This document shows positions 34,669 through 47,229 of a DNA stretch of 64,000 nt, in pieces (within the stretch, counting starts at the first letter, position 1; every line of letters begins with the position of its first letter). A program made the translations under genes and the position numbers. A model generated the notes under the pieces. The model had not been told where the DNA came from. It saw nothing but the letters and a program-made list of their open reading frames with translations, and searched no databases. The DNA comes from Talinum fruticosum (taxonomy: Eukaryota > Streptophyta > Magnoliopsida > Caryophyllales > Talinaceae), in assembly GCA_021018815.1 (NCBI GenBank), contig JAITYX010000075.1, forward strand, positions 372,001-436,000, given 5' to 3'.

Positions 34669-37600
34669 TGAAGGTTTGCTCAGGGAGAGACAAAGTCACC
34701 CTAGAGGGGGTGAATAGGGTGGTGGAAGATTTCAAACTCTTTTGAGCAAGGGACGGACGTAAGCCGATTTTGAGTCTATAATAGGGTCGAAAAGTATGAA
34801 CTCGGAATTGCAGTGAGGAGTAAAGAAGCGGATAAAACCGAAACATTGAGTCCGTCCGAGTCTAGAATGTACTCGTAAAGTGAAGACACGAAAGTACGTG
34901 GAAACCCTCCTGGGCAGAAAACCACGGACCGTGCTAATCTAAGCACGAAGTCAAATCCACTATTTTGAGTCCACAAAATACAGTAGACTGATCGACCCCG
35001 AGTTGATCACTTAGACAACTCTTTACAAGTTTTTCCTAGACTCGAAATTCCCTTATCCGATCTAGTACTTCCTAGCTGAGATAACCCTCATAGCTAGGGA
35101 CAACCGAGCTGAATTAACCCTTACGACTCGATCAAGGGACCTTACTTAGAGAGTAAGAAGAGAGTCTCGTAACTAAGTACAGGACCTTACAACTCGGAAT
35201 ATAATGAATCACAGAGTGGGAGTTGTAAGTAGAAGATTGAGAATGAATACAATAACTTTTTATTAAGTATGTATATTAACAATAGATTCGGCAATCTTCA
35301 AGTCTTGAGAGTTGGCTTCTATTTATAGATTACCAAGCAGCTTAGCCGTTGAGTCCATCTTCTAACCGAGAGTCCTTTGTGACCGTTGTTAAGGGTTTTC
35401 CGAGTCACTCGTAAAATATCCGTTGAGATATGAACGTTGGACAACGGTTCTTGTCTCCTTTGGAAGTCCCAAAACCACTCGGTGGTGTCTTGAAAGATAA
35501 GGTGGAAACCACCGTTTAGCTTGGTCTTGTAGATTTCCAGCTTTGGAAATGCATGCGCCCGACATAGTCTTCTCGGGCTAGGTTAGAGGTGGAAAAAGCC
35601 TTGTCTGCCTGGTGATTTGACGTTTTGAAGCCTAGGCTACTTTTGTATTTCAAAAAGTGTAGCCTCGTTTGAATAACCTAAAAAAGTAAATTAAATTGGT
35701 TCTCAAAGTATAAAATACTTTGGTCCAAGATTAGACACGAGATAATAACATAATTAAGATAATTAAGTGACTAATTATCTCGAGTCGAAAAGGAATGGAA
35801 TTTTCTGAGTCTAATATCCATGAAACTCAAAATTCAATCTGAGTTAGTCTAAGCGAGAATCAAGTTAAATAAAGAATATCGTAGTGAAACAAACTTGATC
35901 TAGACTAAGCATAGTTCGTACTAGAACCGCCGACTATAACAGAATAAGACCCGTAACATGAAGTCGGACTCGAGTGCGGTTATGCAAATACTAGTCATTT
36001 GAACAAGCGATAATTCTAAGTGATGAGAGACTCGTAACCGAGTGTACAAAAGTGAGTATAGATATGCTTTCCGAGTCGGACAGGGTCATGCATAAATACA
36101 TGAAATAATTGCAATATCACTTAGAGGAAATACTATATCACTCGAGAAAAGTTTCTAAGGTACGGAGAATTGAAGGTTTGCTCGGGGAGAGTCCGAGTCA
36201 CTCTAGAGGGGGTGAATAGGGTGATGGAAGTTTTTCGTGAACTTTTAGCTCTTTTGTTAAAGAAGAGACAGAGACAGGTTCCGAGTCAATCGACAGGTCG
36301 AAAAGTTTGGACTCGAAATGCTATCACGAATAAATAAGCGGATCAAGCAGGAGATATAAGACTGTCCGAGTTTAGAATGAACTCGTAAAGATAACACTTA
36401 GAGATTACGTGGAAACCCTCCTCGGGGCAGAAAACCACGGACCGTGCTAGTCCAAGCACGAAGTCAAATCCACTATTTTGAGTCCACAAAATACCGTGAA
36501 CTGATCGAACCCGAGTTGCTCCCTTAGACAACTCTATACAAGTTTTCCTAGACTCGAAATTCCCTTATCTCGATCTAGTACTTCCTAGCTGAGATAACCC
36601 TTACAGCTAGGGACAACTAAGCCGAGTTAACCCTTACAGACTTAGTCAAGGGACCTTACAAAGAAAGTAAGAAAGTGTTTGTATCTAAGTACAAGACCTT
36701 ATAACTCAAAAAGTAATAAGTTACAGAGTAGGAGTTGTAAGTAGAAGATTGAGAATGTATACAAAGACTTTGAGCAAGTATGTGTATAAATAATATGTTC
36801 GGCAATCTTCAAGTCTTGTGAGGTGACTTCTATTTATAGATAACCGAGCAGAGTAGCCGTTATTTTCATCTCGTCGACCGAGAGTCCTCTGGACCGTTGA
36901 CGAAGCTTTTGAGTCACTCGTAAAGTATCCGTTGTAATGTGAACGTTGGACAACGGTTTAACTCTCTTGAAGTCCCAAAACCACTGGTGGTGTCTTGAAA
37001 GATAAGGTGGAAACCACCGTTAAGCTTAGCGTTCCAGCTTTTCCGGATTTGGAAACGCATGGCCTCGACACAATCTTCTCGGGACTCGTAGCGAGAGAAG
37101 GTGAAAAGCCACGTTCTGTCGGTGATTTGACATTCTAAAGCCGGTTACTTTTGTAGTTTGAAAAGTGTATTATAGATTAAATAACCTACAAAAGTAAATC
37201 AATTTTGGTTCTCAAAGTATAAAATACTTTGGTCCAAGATTAGACACGAGATAATAAAATAATTACGATAATTAAGCAACCGATTATCCGAGTCGGAAAC
37301 AAAATGGAATTTTCTGAGTCTAATATCCATGTAACTCAAAATTCCATAAAAGCTAGTCCGAGCAAAGAATCAAGTTAAGTAAAGAACATCGAGTGATATA
37401 CCTTAATATAGACTAAGCATGAAACAGATTGGGAGTACTGATTTGAACAAGATAGACCTTATAGAAAGAGGTCGGATCCGAGCGGAATACCAGTCTATTC
37501 AACATGCGATAAATCTGAGTGATGAGAGACTCGTAACAAAGTATCGGGTTTCGAGTCACTCAAGGATAAGCACGAAATACATGAAGTGAAAGCTATATCA

Positions 37601-37840
37601 CTTAGATAAGATACCGTATCACTCGGAAAAGTTTCTAGCAAACAGAGAATGCCTTGGAATCAAAACTCTATAAGTACGAGATTGTTATACCCGATTCCTT
37701 TTATACAACTCGGAAAAGTATTGAGCGAGTGTCCGAGTCTTCAAGAATGACTTAGAATCAAAACTCTAAAAGTGAGAAAGTCGTATACCCGATTCCCTTG
37801 ATAGCACTCGTAAATGTGCGGAGTAAAGTCCGAGTCTTCA
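34669..37840 (-). repeat. 3' LTR of the copia complex (1594 bp, split by a nested solo LTR)
   Basis: It begins TGAAGGTTTGCTCAGGGAG, is interrupted at 36171, resumes at 37749 with GACTTAGAATC, and ends CGAGTCTTCA at 37840 beside the reversed polypurine tract. Read in element orientation it runs TGAAGACTCGG to ACCTTCA. It carries the family TATA motif on the minus strand. Confidence 0.9.
36171..37743 (-). repeat. Solo copia LTR (subfamily 2) nested in the 3' LTR
   Basis: It begins TGAAGGTTTGCTCGGGG and ends GTGTCCGAGTCTTCA, with AGAAT on both sides (36166-36170 and 37744-37748), a perfect 5 bp target duplication. It is 1573 bp. Its start (GAGAGTCCGAGTCAC against GAGAGACAAAGTCAC) and its body differ from the LTR it sits in, so it belongs to a second subfamily, like the LTR at 63138. 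Confidence 0.92.
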
Positions 37841-37856
37841 ATCTCCCCTTTTGATG
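37841..37856 (-). promoter_or_regulatory. Polypurine tract of copia body A
   Basis: ATCTCCCCTTTTGATG follows the LTR end; on the minus strand it reads AAAAGGGGAGAT directly before TGAAGACTCGG, the same tract as at 51778-51789. Confidence 0.85.
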
Positions 37857-38279
37857 AAAGGCATTCCACACTTAGACGTAAACTTTGTTAGTGAAACAGA
37901 TCCGATTCGAATAGTTGCGTATGAAGAAAGTTGAATAAAGCATACTTAGTGTATCGAGCATAAAGTAAAATATGCTTAAGAATGAAATAATGTTAACTCG
38001 TAAAGATTGTAAACACGTAAAAACATAGACGAGAAATCATTAATTCATTGATCATAAAAGGATAACAAAGATTGAGAGGGAATGCTCCCCTAAACTAGAC
38101 AACAAGTTTTCGACTCTATTTCTCCCCGTTGCCTTTCAAAGAAAAACAACAAAAAGAAGGGAAGAAAAGAACAAGTAGTACAACTTAGGTGTCCGGACAA
38201 AAAAAAAAAAAAAATTCGAAAGAAGAAGAATATGGCAGACCGAGGAATTGTGACTCGGTGCATGGCGCCTACGAGGGAG

Positions 38280-39876
38280 AGGGGATTTCGAGTGGAAGCG
38301 GAGGGGTTGGAGGTACGCCGGAGCCGGTAGGATCTTGACGATGTGCTTGAGCGCGGCGGAGGGAGAACCGGTATGATCGTCGAGGGCTCGGCTCCGAGTG
38401 GTCGACCCGGAACGAGTGGATCGAGGGGTTCTTCCCTTTGGACCTCGGAAGCTGGAGGGGCCGCTCCGGCCGACCCGCCGGTGCAGCCTAGGTCTTCGAC
38501 CTACCCAGACTAGCTGTTCGAGCCGAGTACTCGCTATCCGAGCGTGTGGAGCGAGTCGACCCTCGGCAGCTCCCACTGCTTCTTCTTTGTGTTCCTCCCT
38601 TGCCCGGATGGAGCCGCCTCACCTGCAGGCTCCTCGGCTCTCGCCGCTTCGCATCTGCAGCTTCTTCTTCTTCTTCCTCGCTGTCCGAGGAGGTCGGACC
38701 TAGGCTCGAAGACGCTTCGGATGCGTCCGAGTCACCGTGGTCCCGAGTCGCCTTGGACCTTCTCTCTCCGAGGAGCTCTACTAGCTCCTTCTGCTCCTTC
38801 ACCAACGCCCTCATCTCAAGAACCAGAGACTGTTGCTCTCGGATTTGGGATTGGGCGGTCTTTTGGTTGATGTTCATATTTTGGAGTGTAAGCTTGAAAG
38901 ACCGGAGCGTGTCTTGGAAAGCAGAGGACACAGAGCTGATTTTGTCCATAAAAACAGGGACAAAAGAGCAGAGAGAGATTTGGAGACACCTGAGGTGGAG
39001 GCACCACCAGGTGGAGAGGGAGAGAGAGAGGGGTTGATTTTGAGTCTAAGGCGGAAAAGAGGGCCTCGGCTCGGGTTATGAACCCGGACACCGGGTTCGG
39101 CTTCTGGTATCCGTACCCTGAAGTTCCTTTTTGCCGACAACACCGGCAGCCTCGGCATACGGCGTTTGGGTCCGAGGGAGAGGAACTTGGAATTGTTTGA
39201 AGACAAGGGTGAGAAGAGCACCGAAAGGGAGGGAGGTGTTCTTCTTTGATTGGAGTTGAGCTGGCACACTGCCATCCGCTCAATGATGGAGGGGAAGAGG
39301 TCTACTTCATAGCCCTCAAGAATGTCAAAATGAGATTTGAGGTGCTTGGAGTTGGGGTTCTCCTTGCTAGAGTGCTTGAGAGAAAAAGTTCTCATCGGCG
39401 TAAAGCACGAAGGTGTGCTTCGACTTCAATCGAATCACCGAAAAGTTCTTCCGAACTCGGGGAACTCTTTAGCGTACTTTTCAAAGAAGTCGTCGGCGAC
39501 TTCAGTGGAAGGAATGAGGTTGCTGTTCAAGAAAAGGCAAGAAACCTTGAACAAGCGTCGGAGGAGAGAGGTATTTATTCAAATAGTGATGTTCGAACGC
39601 GGGAGGTTAGAACATTTTCCGAGAAGGTGAGGTGAGTGTAGAACTCGAAACGAGTTCGGGATAGATGAACTCGCTAAAGCACATAAAGTTATATGCGCCG
39701 GTGGTTTGAATGTTAGCCAACCAAGAAAATTTGGAGTAGGAAAGAATTTGTCGTCCAGCACAAGGTGCTTGGGTGACAATGGGTTTGGAAGGGGTTGAAC
39801 TTTCCGGAGTTTTGGTGCGAGGCTTTTTGGAGGAGGAAGAGACTTGAAAGTCGGGATGGTTACCTCTTTTAGGCAT
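38280..39876 (-). pseudogene. ORF3 of copia body A, extra protein downstream of pol
   Basis: Read on the minus strand from MPKRGNHPDF at 39876. Broken-frame blocks follow: KHLVLDDKFF, GAYNFMCFSEFIYPELV, a TEVADDFFEKYAKEFPE match to body B, and LEGYEVDLFPSIIERMAV. Then come a Pro-rich linker (SPSPPGGASTSGV), MDKISSVSSAFQDTLRSFK with a heptad-like stretch (QQSLVLEMRALVKEQKELVELL), an acidic tract (SSDSEEEEEE) and a basic tail. The N-terminal part resembles the 'putative plant transposon protein' domain found beside copia elements; the C-terminal part is a probable coiled coil. Sireviruses carry an extra (env-like) ORF in this place, but I see no signal peptide or membrane segment. Function unknown. 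At least four frameshifts are present. Confidence 0.6.
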
Positions 39877-40275
39877 TTTGAGAGGTGGAAGGAAAGATGA
39901 AACTTTTGAGTAAGAAAGAGAGAGAGGAAGATGTAGATGAGAAGAAACGAAAAAGGGTAGAAGAAAGAGATGAGAGCAAGTCGAAACTTACTTGAGATGG
40001 CCTTTTCGATGCTTGAAGAACTTCAACGATCACCGTGTACGTAGAAATCTTCCGCGAAAAGTTTCGTTTGAAAGAGAGAGAAATGTAGAATACCGAGACG
40101 AAGGTGAATAGGCGCTATTTATAGAAAAATACACGCCCGTCAACTATCCGTTAAGTATAACTCCGTTCGACTCGGCTTGTCCATCGGTCATCGTAGACCG
40201 GTGTGACGGTTCTCTTGAACGGTTAAGATTATAGCGGTTAGAGATCCACGGCTTTCGTCCGATCACGAGCGAGAG

Positions 40276-40310
<35 letters not shown>

Positions 40311-40533
40311 TTTTGAAAATATATTCCGAAACTCTCCACTGTTCTAGAGATAGTTTCGAAAAATTTGATGTCCAAATTTTTCTCTACCACCGAGTATGAC
40401 TCGGATTGGTTTCGAGTGACTCGAAACAAGAAGTAACTACTAACCCAAGTATCGTTGAATGAACCGAGTTAATGGTTATTAAAAGTGAAAACACATAACA
40501 CGTAATCAATTAATGAATGGGAATAGCATATAA

Positions 40534-43049
40534 TTAAGCATTTAAGATACCAAGCTCATTCCGAATAAAGCAAAACCGATCTTCACCAAGAGGCTTAGTA
40601 AAGATATCAGCTAATTGAAGATTAGTAGGAATGAACTCAAGTTCAATATCACCTTTTTCGAGTGGTTTTGTAGGAAGTGATATCCGACCTCGATATGCTT
40701 TGTCTTTGAATCGTTGGACTGGATTCTTGGTGATGCTAATTGCACTTTGATTATCACACTTGATTGGTACCGATTTGAAAGACAGTCCAAGATCTTTCAA
40801 GTGTTGCTTAATCCATAGAATCTAAGCGCAACAAGCTCCAGCTACAATATACTCAGCTTCAGTAGTTGATAGAGCTACCGAGTTACGCTTCTTTGGGTGC
40901 CAAGATATTAGGGATTGACCTGAAATTGGCAAGCTCCGGATGTGCTCTTTCGATCAACTTTGTATCTTGCGTAGTCCGCGTCCGATTATCCAAGTGAGAG
41001 TCGGTTCCGAGTCTCTCGGAATACCATAGACCTAAATTCCGAGTGCCGAAAGATATTTGAATATTCTCTTCAAATTGATTAAGTTCCTCTTGCATGGCCT
41101 CTACCCATTCGAGGTTCATTAAGGGCCTCTAGTGCATTTCAGGTTCGATTAATGAAATGAATGCGATAAATGCACATAGATTATGAAGAGAGGAACGAGT
41201 TCTTACCCCACTCGTTGATATCAAAAATTATGTTTTCTAGTGGATGACTAAAAGTGAATTTGAATGCTTTACCAGTTCTTTGATTCACGAGATTTGTGGG
41301 CTGAGCTGCTTGATCTTCGAGGCCTGTTTTGAAGGATCTTTTTCATTGACTTGTTTGTTCCGAGCGAGCTCTTGAGTTTCCTCATTCCGAGTTACCTCGT
41401 TCGAGTAACTTCACTTTGAGCGGATTGAGTCAAAGTCTTGGTAGGCTCGGCTTTGTCATCATCTCTACTGAGCTTCAATTATGAGTATGAAGACTTGCTT
41501 GGTTTCTCCTGTTCTAGCTCATCAAACACAACGTGGATGCTCTCTTCCACTTTGTTAGTTCTCTTATTGAAAATGCGATAAGCTTTGCTCGTGAGAAGAA
41601 TAACCTAGAAAAATACCTTCATCCGACCGAGCATCAAACTTGGTCGAGTGATCCTTACCATTGTTGTGAACGTAGCACTTACATCCGAATGGTCCGAAAT
41701 AGGAAATATTTGGCTTCTTCCCTTTGTAGAGCTCATAAGGTGTTTTCTTCAATATGGGTCCGATGAGGCATCTATTCAAAGTATAGTTGGCTATGTTGAT
41801 CGCCTCTGCCTAGAAATAGTAAGGCAAGTTATGCTCAATCATCATCGTCCTTGCTATTTCTTCAAGGGTTCTGTTCTTTCTCTCTACTACTCCATTCTAT
41901 TGAGGAGTTCTGGGTGCTGAGAAGTTGTGAGAAATTCCATGTTTGTCACAAAACTCGAGAATTCCGAGTAGTCAAACTCCCTTCCATGGTCGGTTCGAAT
42001 CCTCCGGATCCGAGTCCGAGACTCAACTTGGATTTTCTCGCAGAGCTTGCTGAACTCCTTGAAAGCTTCATTTTTGTGCTTAAGAAAACACACCCAGGTA
42101 AATCGAGAATAATCATCAATAATAACGAATATGTGAGATTTACCTCCAAGACTCTTAACGGGGATTTTGCCACATAATTCCATATGTAGTAGTTCAAGCA
42201 CTTTGGATGTGGAAACTGTCTTCGAGAGATTTGAATGAAGATCCGACTTGTTTCCCTCCGGTGCATACATCACATACTTTATCTTTCTCAAAAACACGGT
42301 TAGGTAAACCCCTAACTGAGACCATGAGATGCCAACTTTTTGATAGTATGCATGCTAATATGCCCTAATCTACGATGCCATGTCCAAGAATCATCATGAA
42401 GAGATGCTTTTAAGCAAGATAGATTCTGATTCGGGTCGAGAGAGGAATGATATAAGTGTTACCTGATCTTTTACCTGACAGCTTGGTCTCTTTGGTATTG
42501 ACATCGAAATGTAGCAGTTGGTCCGAGTGAATCTTACCTCTTGACCTTTATCACATAGTTGAGAGATGCTGAGCAGATTGTACTTTAAACCTTTGACAAG
42601 GTAGATTGGACTGACCAGATTGCTTCCTTTTCCAATCTTGCCAATCCCCACTATCTTGCCTTTGCTATCATCTCCGAATGTGACCTTTCCTCCTTTATGT
42701 TTTTCCAACTCGGAAAATAGTCGTGCATCTCCTGACATATGGCGGGAACATCCACTTGTCAAGGTACCGGTGTCCTTTTGATCTTTTCTGAGTGACCTGC
42801 AAAACAGAGAGAATCTAACCCTTCTCACTTCCTCTAACGAACCCGAGTAACATTCCTTACTGTGGTCCTTTTCGAGGAAGAAGGTGTTTCGGAATCCAGA
42901 TTTGAATGACTTTGGGTTTTGTCCGATTCCGAGTCTTCCTCTCGGAGAACTGAGTCCGTGTCTCTTTCTTTTTGAAAACCTTTCCTTTTGAAACATGAGA
43001 TAATGGTTTCCTTTTGTAAACGAGTTTTGGGCTTAGTCCTCCCTTCATT
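40534..43049 (-). pseudogene. Copia pol of body A, reverse transcriptase deleted
   Basis: The protease site is broken: where the family reads WYLDSGCS, an inserted base gives RYLDKWMF / LTSGCSRHM (near 42760). Then come KGGKVTFGDDSKGKI and LVKGLKYNLLSISQLCDKG (GAG-pre-integrase region). The integrase core follows with ELLHMELCGKIPVKSL, FVIIDDYSRFTWVCFLKHK and IRTDHGREFDYSEF (DDE-type Asp residues in DDYSRF and RTDHG), then KPNISYFGPFGCKCYVHN near 41690. EWVEAMQEELNQFE passes straight into SFGTRNLGLWYSE, so about 0.9 kb with the whole RT core is missing. RNase H remains (KCDNQSAISITKNPVQRF, LEFIPTNLQLADIFTKPL) and ends in FIRNELGILNA at 40534. Confidence 0.88.
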
Positions 43050-44623
43050 TCTATGAATGGGACCGTGCTCGGCTTTCTCGAACTTCACGGTTTTGGAATC
43101 CTTTTGAATAAATCCGAGTAGGAATTGGATTCGCTCTTCTTTGTTGAAACCAAGACCTTCTTTTCGAAAAGAGACACATTGTGATCCTAAGAGCATGTCA
43201 AGGTTTTTCGACCTTGAGTAAACTTTAAAACTAGATGTTGAGACTCGGTGAGCTTACGCTTTAGCTCCTCATTTTCTTTCTTGAGTAACTCGGACTCAAC
43301 CTCATTAGATTGAGCACTAGTCTTGAGTTCTCCGAATGAGAGTCTCGGTTTTTCTAATTCATTTTTCAAAGAAGTGCTCTTAGAAGTAATTAACTCAAGT
43401 TGTTCTTTGAATTGAGAAGAATTAGAATTGGACTTTTCTTCCAAAGTAAAAATGTACTTAGCCAAATCGACTTTGGAGAATTTGAGGAAATAGTCAATTA
43501 CCTCTTGAGGATTAGTTTCCTCATTTTACGAGTCCGAGTCCGACTCTCTTTCGGCTTCCGAGTCGGAGATTGCCATCGGACACTTTGAGTCCTCCGAGTC
43601 CTCGTCATCTTCGATGAGTCCTCATCACTCCATGTTGCCATCATGGCCTTCTTCTTCTTTCTGTCCCTTTTTCTTTTCGCACAGTCTTTGACTATGTGGT
43701 CTTTGCTCGCCACACTCAAAACATCCAGAATTCTTAGATAAAGATAACTTTGAGGGTGAAGAGTACTTACCTTTTCTGTCCTTCTTGTCTTCCTCGTAGA
43801 ATTCTTCCTTTGGCCTTTTATCCCATCTTTTGTGCTTCATTATTCTCTTGAAGCCTCTTGCAATGAGTGCCATGGGATCCTCTTCCGAGTCGGAGGAGCT
43901 CAGATTTGCTTCTTTAGATTACGAGGCTTTCAATGCAATGTTCCTTTTGGTACTGCCCTCAACATCCTCCTCTTCTAGATGGATTTCGTGAGTGAAAAGC
44001 TTCCCGATGAGCTCGTCCGGCTTTAAGAGTGAGAGGTTCTGAGCTTCCTCTATGGCGGTCACCTTGGGACCCCATATTCTCTTGGGTAGACTCCCGAGTA
44101 TCTTTCTGCACATTTCCTCGTGGGAAATCTTCTTACCCAGTGATTTGAGATTGTTGGTAATCTCGGTGAATCGAATGAACATTTGAGTGATGTTCTCTTA
44201 CGGTTCCATCTTGAAAAGCTCATACTTGTGAAGATACTGGCTTATCTTAGCTTGTCCGACCTGGCTAATGCCTTTTTATGTGTTGACAAGAGTGTCACAC
44301 ACTTCTTTTGCTGAGTCACGAGCGGACACTCGGTTGTATTCTTCGAGCTAATGGCGCACATCAGAACATTCATTGCCTTGAAGTTCTTCTCGAACTTCTC
44401 GCTTCACACGGAGTGAATTCGGCTTTTGTCTTTGGAATGATTCGAATTCCTCTGTCTTCATTGGAATGTAGTTTCCTTGTTGTATGATTTCCCATACATC
44501 TTCATCATGATCCATGAGGAAACATTCCATAAGTTTCTTCTAGTGCCCGAAGTTTGATCCTTTGAATTTTGGTGGTCTGCTGGAAGATCTTCCTTCGTCG
44601 AACTCTTCGTTGTTCCGAGCCAT
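43050..44623 (-). pseudogene. Copia gag of body A
   Basis: The start MARNNEEFDEGRSS is at 44623. A TAG replaces Trp in GSNFGHWKKLMECFL. The UBN2-type domain follows with DHDEDVWEIIQQGNYIPMK, QAKISQYLHKYELFKMEP and ISHEEMCRKILGSLPKR. Next is a CCHC zinc knuckle (CFECG...HIVKDC, near 43700) broken by one base, then a Lys/Glu coiled coil (LLKKENEELKRKLTESQ) ending near LGSQCVSF (43190). The coiled coil after the knuckle is a trait of this family. Many stops and frameshifts. Confidence 0.85.
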
Positions 44624-44668
44624 TTGATCTTTAGACCTTTGGATTATTAGATCCTTTCCGAAAGGCTA

Positions 44669-44681
44669 GGCTCGATACCAA
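44669..44681 (-). promoter_or_regulatory. Primer-binding site of copia body A
   Basis: On the minus strand TTGGTATCGAGCC, beside the LTR scrap. It is close to the initiator tRNA-Met site TGGTATCAGAGCC of most plant copia elements, with a shifted base order in the middle. Confidence 0.8.
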
Positions 44682-44682
44682 T

Positions 44683-44729
44683 TGAAGGTTTGCTCGGGGA
44701 GAGTCCGAGTCACCCTAGAGCGGGGTAAA
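44683..44729 (-). repeat. 47 bp scrap of the middle LTR
   Basis: TGAAGGTTTGCTCGGGGAG, then AGTCCGAGTCACCCTAGAG, is an LTR end beside the primer site of body A. It breaks off within GCGGGGTAAAC and continues with body B sequence (GAGAAACTCCCCTAAAC). Its AGTCCGAG bases are those of LTR subfamily 2, while both outer LTRs read AGACAAAG. Confidence 0.85.
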
Positions 44730-44799
44730 CAGAGATAGAGAGAGAGTGAGAAACTCCCCTAAACAAGACAACAAATTTTTCTATCTATATTCTCCCCTC

Positions 44800-45733
44800 G
44801 CCTTTCAAAGCAAAAAACAACAAAAAATGGGAAGAATAAAACAAGTAGTACATATTTGATGTCCGGACAAAAGAGATAAGCAAAAGATGAAGAAATGAAA
44901 AAGATTCCGGGAAGAAGAAGAATCGCGCAGAGTTTGGAATTGTGACACAGGTGCATGGTGTCTAAGAGGGAGAAGGGGTTGTCCGAGTAGAAGAGGAAGG
45001 ACGAGTGGTACGCCGGCGCTGGTAGGATCTTGACGATGTGCTTGAGTGTGGCGGAGGGAGGACAGGGATCGCCGTCAAGAACTCAGCTCCGAGTGGTTGA
45101 CCCGTAACGAGAGGATCCAAAGGTGCCTCCACTTAGAGCTCGGTAGGCTGGAGGGGTCCGGTCGATCCGACCCGCCGCAGTTTGTCGTTGTGCAGCCTAG
45201 GTCTTCGACCCACTCGGACTACCTGTCTAAGCCGATCACTTCAGGTTGAGCTCGAGAGCATTTAGACCCTCAGCTGTCCCTTCTTCTTCTTCTTTTTGTT
45301 CCCCCTTACCTAGAAGGAGCCGTCTCAGCCAGCAGGCTCCTCGGCTTCGCTTCTTCTTGGTCTTCTTCTCCGTCCTCCCCGCTATCTCGAGAAGGTCTTG
45401 GCCGGGCTCAAGGACTCTTCGGATGTGTCCGAGTTGCCATGGTCCCGAGCTGCCTTGGACCGTCTCTCCTGGAGGAGCTCGATCAGCTCCTTCTGCTCCT
45501 TCACTAGGGCCTTCATCTCAAGAAGCAGTGTCTTGCTCGCTCTCGGATTTGAGATTGGGCTGTTTTTGGTTGATGGCCATAGACCGATAGGCGATCTTGA
45601 ATGACCGGAGCATGTCCTTAAATTTCAAGGACACAGAGTTGATTTTGTCCATGAAAGCGGAGGACAAAATGGAGGAGAGAGACTTAGAACCCGAGGTGGA
45701 AGCACCACCAGGTGGGGCGAGGAGAGAAGGGGG
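44800..45733 (-). pseudogene. ORF3 of copia body B, C-terminal part
   Basis: It continues the frame region cut by the nested element: after the duplication at 45733 it reads PPSLLAPPGGASTSGSKSL, then AFMDKINSVSLKFKDMLRSF and a Glu/Lys-rich tail. It aligns with body A at 38300-39010. Frames are broken. Confidence 0.65.
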
Positions 45734-47171
45734 TGAAGACTCGGACTTTACTCCGCACATTTCGAGTTCTATCAAAGGAATCGGTATAAGAATTTCTCAC
45801 TTATAGAGTTTTGATTCCAAGGCATTCTCTGTACCTTAGAAACTTTTCTGAGTGATATAGTATTTCCTCTAAGTGATATAGCAATTACTTCATGTATTCT
45901 TGCTTGTCTCTCGAGTGACTCGTAAAACGGATTGCACTCACGCTGTCTCACTCGGTTCCGAGTCTCTCATCACTTAGAATTTTCGCATGTTCAAATGACT
46001 AGTATTCGCATAACCGCACTCAGGTCCGACTCCATGTTACAGGTCTTATTCTCGTTATAGTTAGCGCTTCTAGCTCGAACCGTGCTTAGTTTAGATCAAG
46101 TTTATTTCACTCGATGTTCCTTCGTAACTTGATTCTCACTTAGACTAACTCGGATGGAATTTTGAGTTTCATGGATATTAGACTCGGAAAATTCCATTCC
46201 TTTTTCGACTCGAGATAATTAATCTCTTAATTATCTTAATTATATTATTATCTCGTGTCTAATCTTGGACCAAAGTATTGTATACTTTGAGAACCAATTT
46301 GATTTACTTTTGTAGGTTATTCAAACGAGGCTACACTTTTGAATTACAAAAGTAACCGAGCTTCAAAACGTCAAATCACCAGTAGACAAGGCTTTTTCCA
46401 CCTTTGACCTAGCCCCGTAAGATTGCGTCAGTGGCTGTCTGTTTCCTAAATTGGAAAACCGCAATGCCAAGGTAAATGGTGGTTTCCACCTTATCTTTCA
46501 AGACACCACCGAGTGGTTTTGGGACTTCCAAAGTAGTCAAGAACCGTTGCTCAACGTTCATATCTCAACGGATACTTTCCGAGTGACTCGGAAAGTCCTT
46601 AACAACGGTCATAAAGGGACTTCCAGTCAAAAGATGGAGATAACAGCTATGCTGCCTGGTCATCTATAAATAGAAGCCAACTCTCAAGACTTGAAGATTG
46701 CCGAATCTATTGATAATACACACACTTGAACAAAGTCATTGTATTCATTCTCAATCTTCTACTTACAACTCCCACTCTGTAATTCATTATATTATGAGTT
46801 GTAAGGTCTTGTACTTAGTTACAAACACTCTCTTTCTTACTCTCTAAGTAAGGTCCCTTGACCGAGTCGTAAGGGTTAACTCAGCTCGCTTGTCCCTAGC
46901 TGTAAGGGTTATCTCAGCTAGGAAGTACTAGATCGGATAACGGAATTTCGAGTCTAGGAAAACTAGTAAGAAGTTGTTTAAGGAAGCAACTCGGGTTCAG
47001 TCAGTCTATCGTATTTTGTGGACTCAAAATAGTGGATTTGACTTCCCATTTTAGACTCGGAATCTGTTTATGTCTGTCCCCTGCTAAAAAGAGTTTGATT
47101 TTCGAAAAATCTTCCATCACCCTATTCACCCCCTTCTAGGGTGACTTAGTCTCTCCCCGAGCAAACCTTCA
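45734..47171 (+). repeat. 5' LTR of the nested copia element (1438 bp)
   Basis: It runs from TGAAGACTCGGAC to GCAAACCTTCA. Compared with its partner it lacks 163 bases (those at 53010-53172): GACTTC joins directly to CCATTTTAGACTCGG near 47045. The missing piece includes the CGTGCT...AGCACG hairpin seen in the other LTRs. Confidence 0.92.
46665..46673 (+). promoter_or_regulatory. TATA box of the copia LTR
   Basis: TATAAATAG in a context (CATCTATAAATAGAAGCCAA) kept in the other full LTRs, for example 52628-52636 and, on the minus strand, near 60358-60366. It is the likely core promoter of the retrotransposon RNA. Confidence 0.6.
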
Positions 47172-47172
47172 A

Positions 47173-47185
47173 TTGGTATCGAGCC
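47173..47185 (+). promoter_or_regulatory. Primer-binding site of the nested copia element
   Basis: TTGGTATCGAGCC starts one base after the 5' LTR. It fixes the element orientation and is identical to the sites of bodies A and B. Confidence 0.85.
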
Positions 47186-47229
47186 TAGCCTTTCGAAAGG
47201 ATCTAACCATCCAAAGGTCTAAAGATCAA

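Noticed and set aside
38398..39081. Plus-strand frames of 80-163 codons
   Set aside because: They are antisense to ORF3 of copia body A, which aligns with body B and the nested element on the coding strand.
41533..42177. Plus-strand frames opposite the integrase of body A
   Set aside because: The minus strand carries clear integrase motifs; the plus frames are their shadows.
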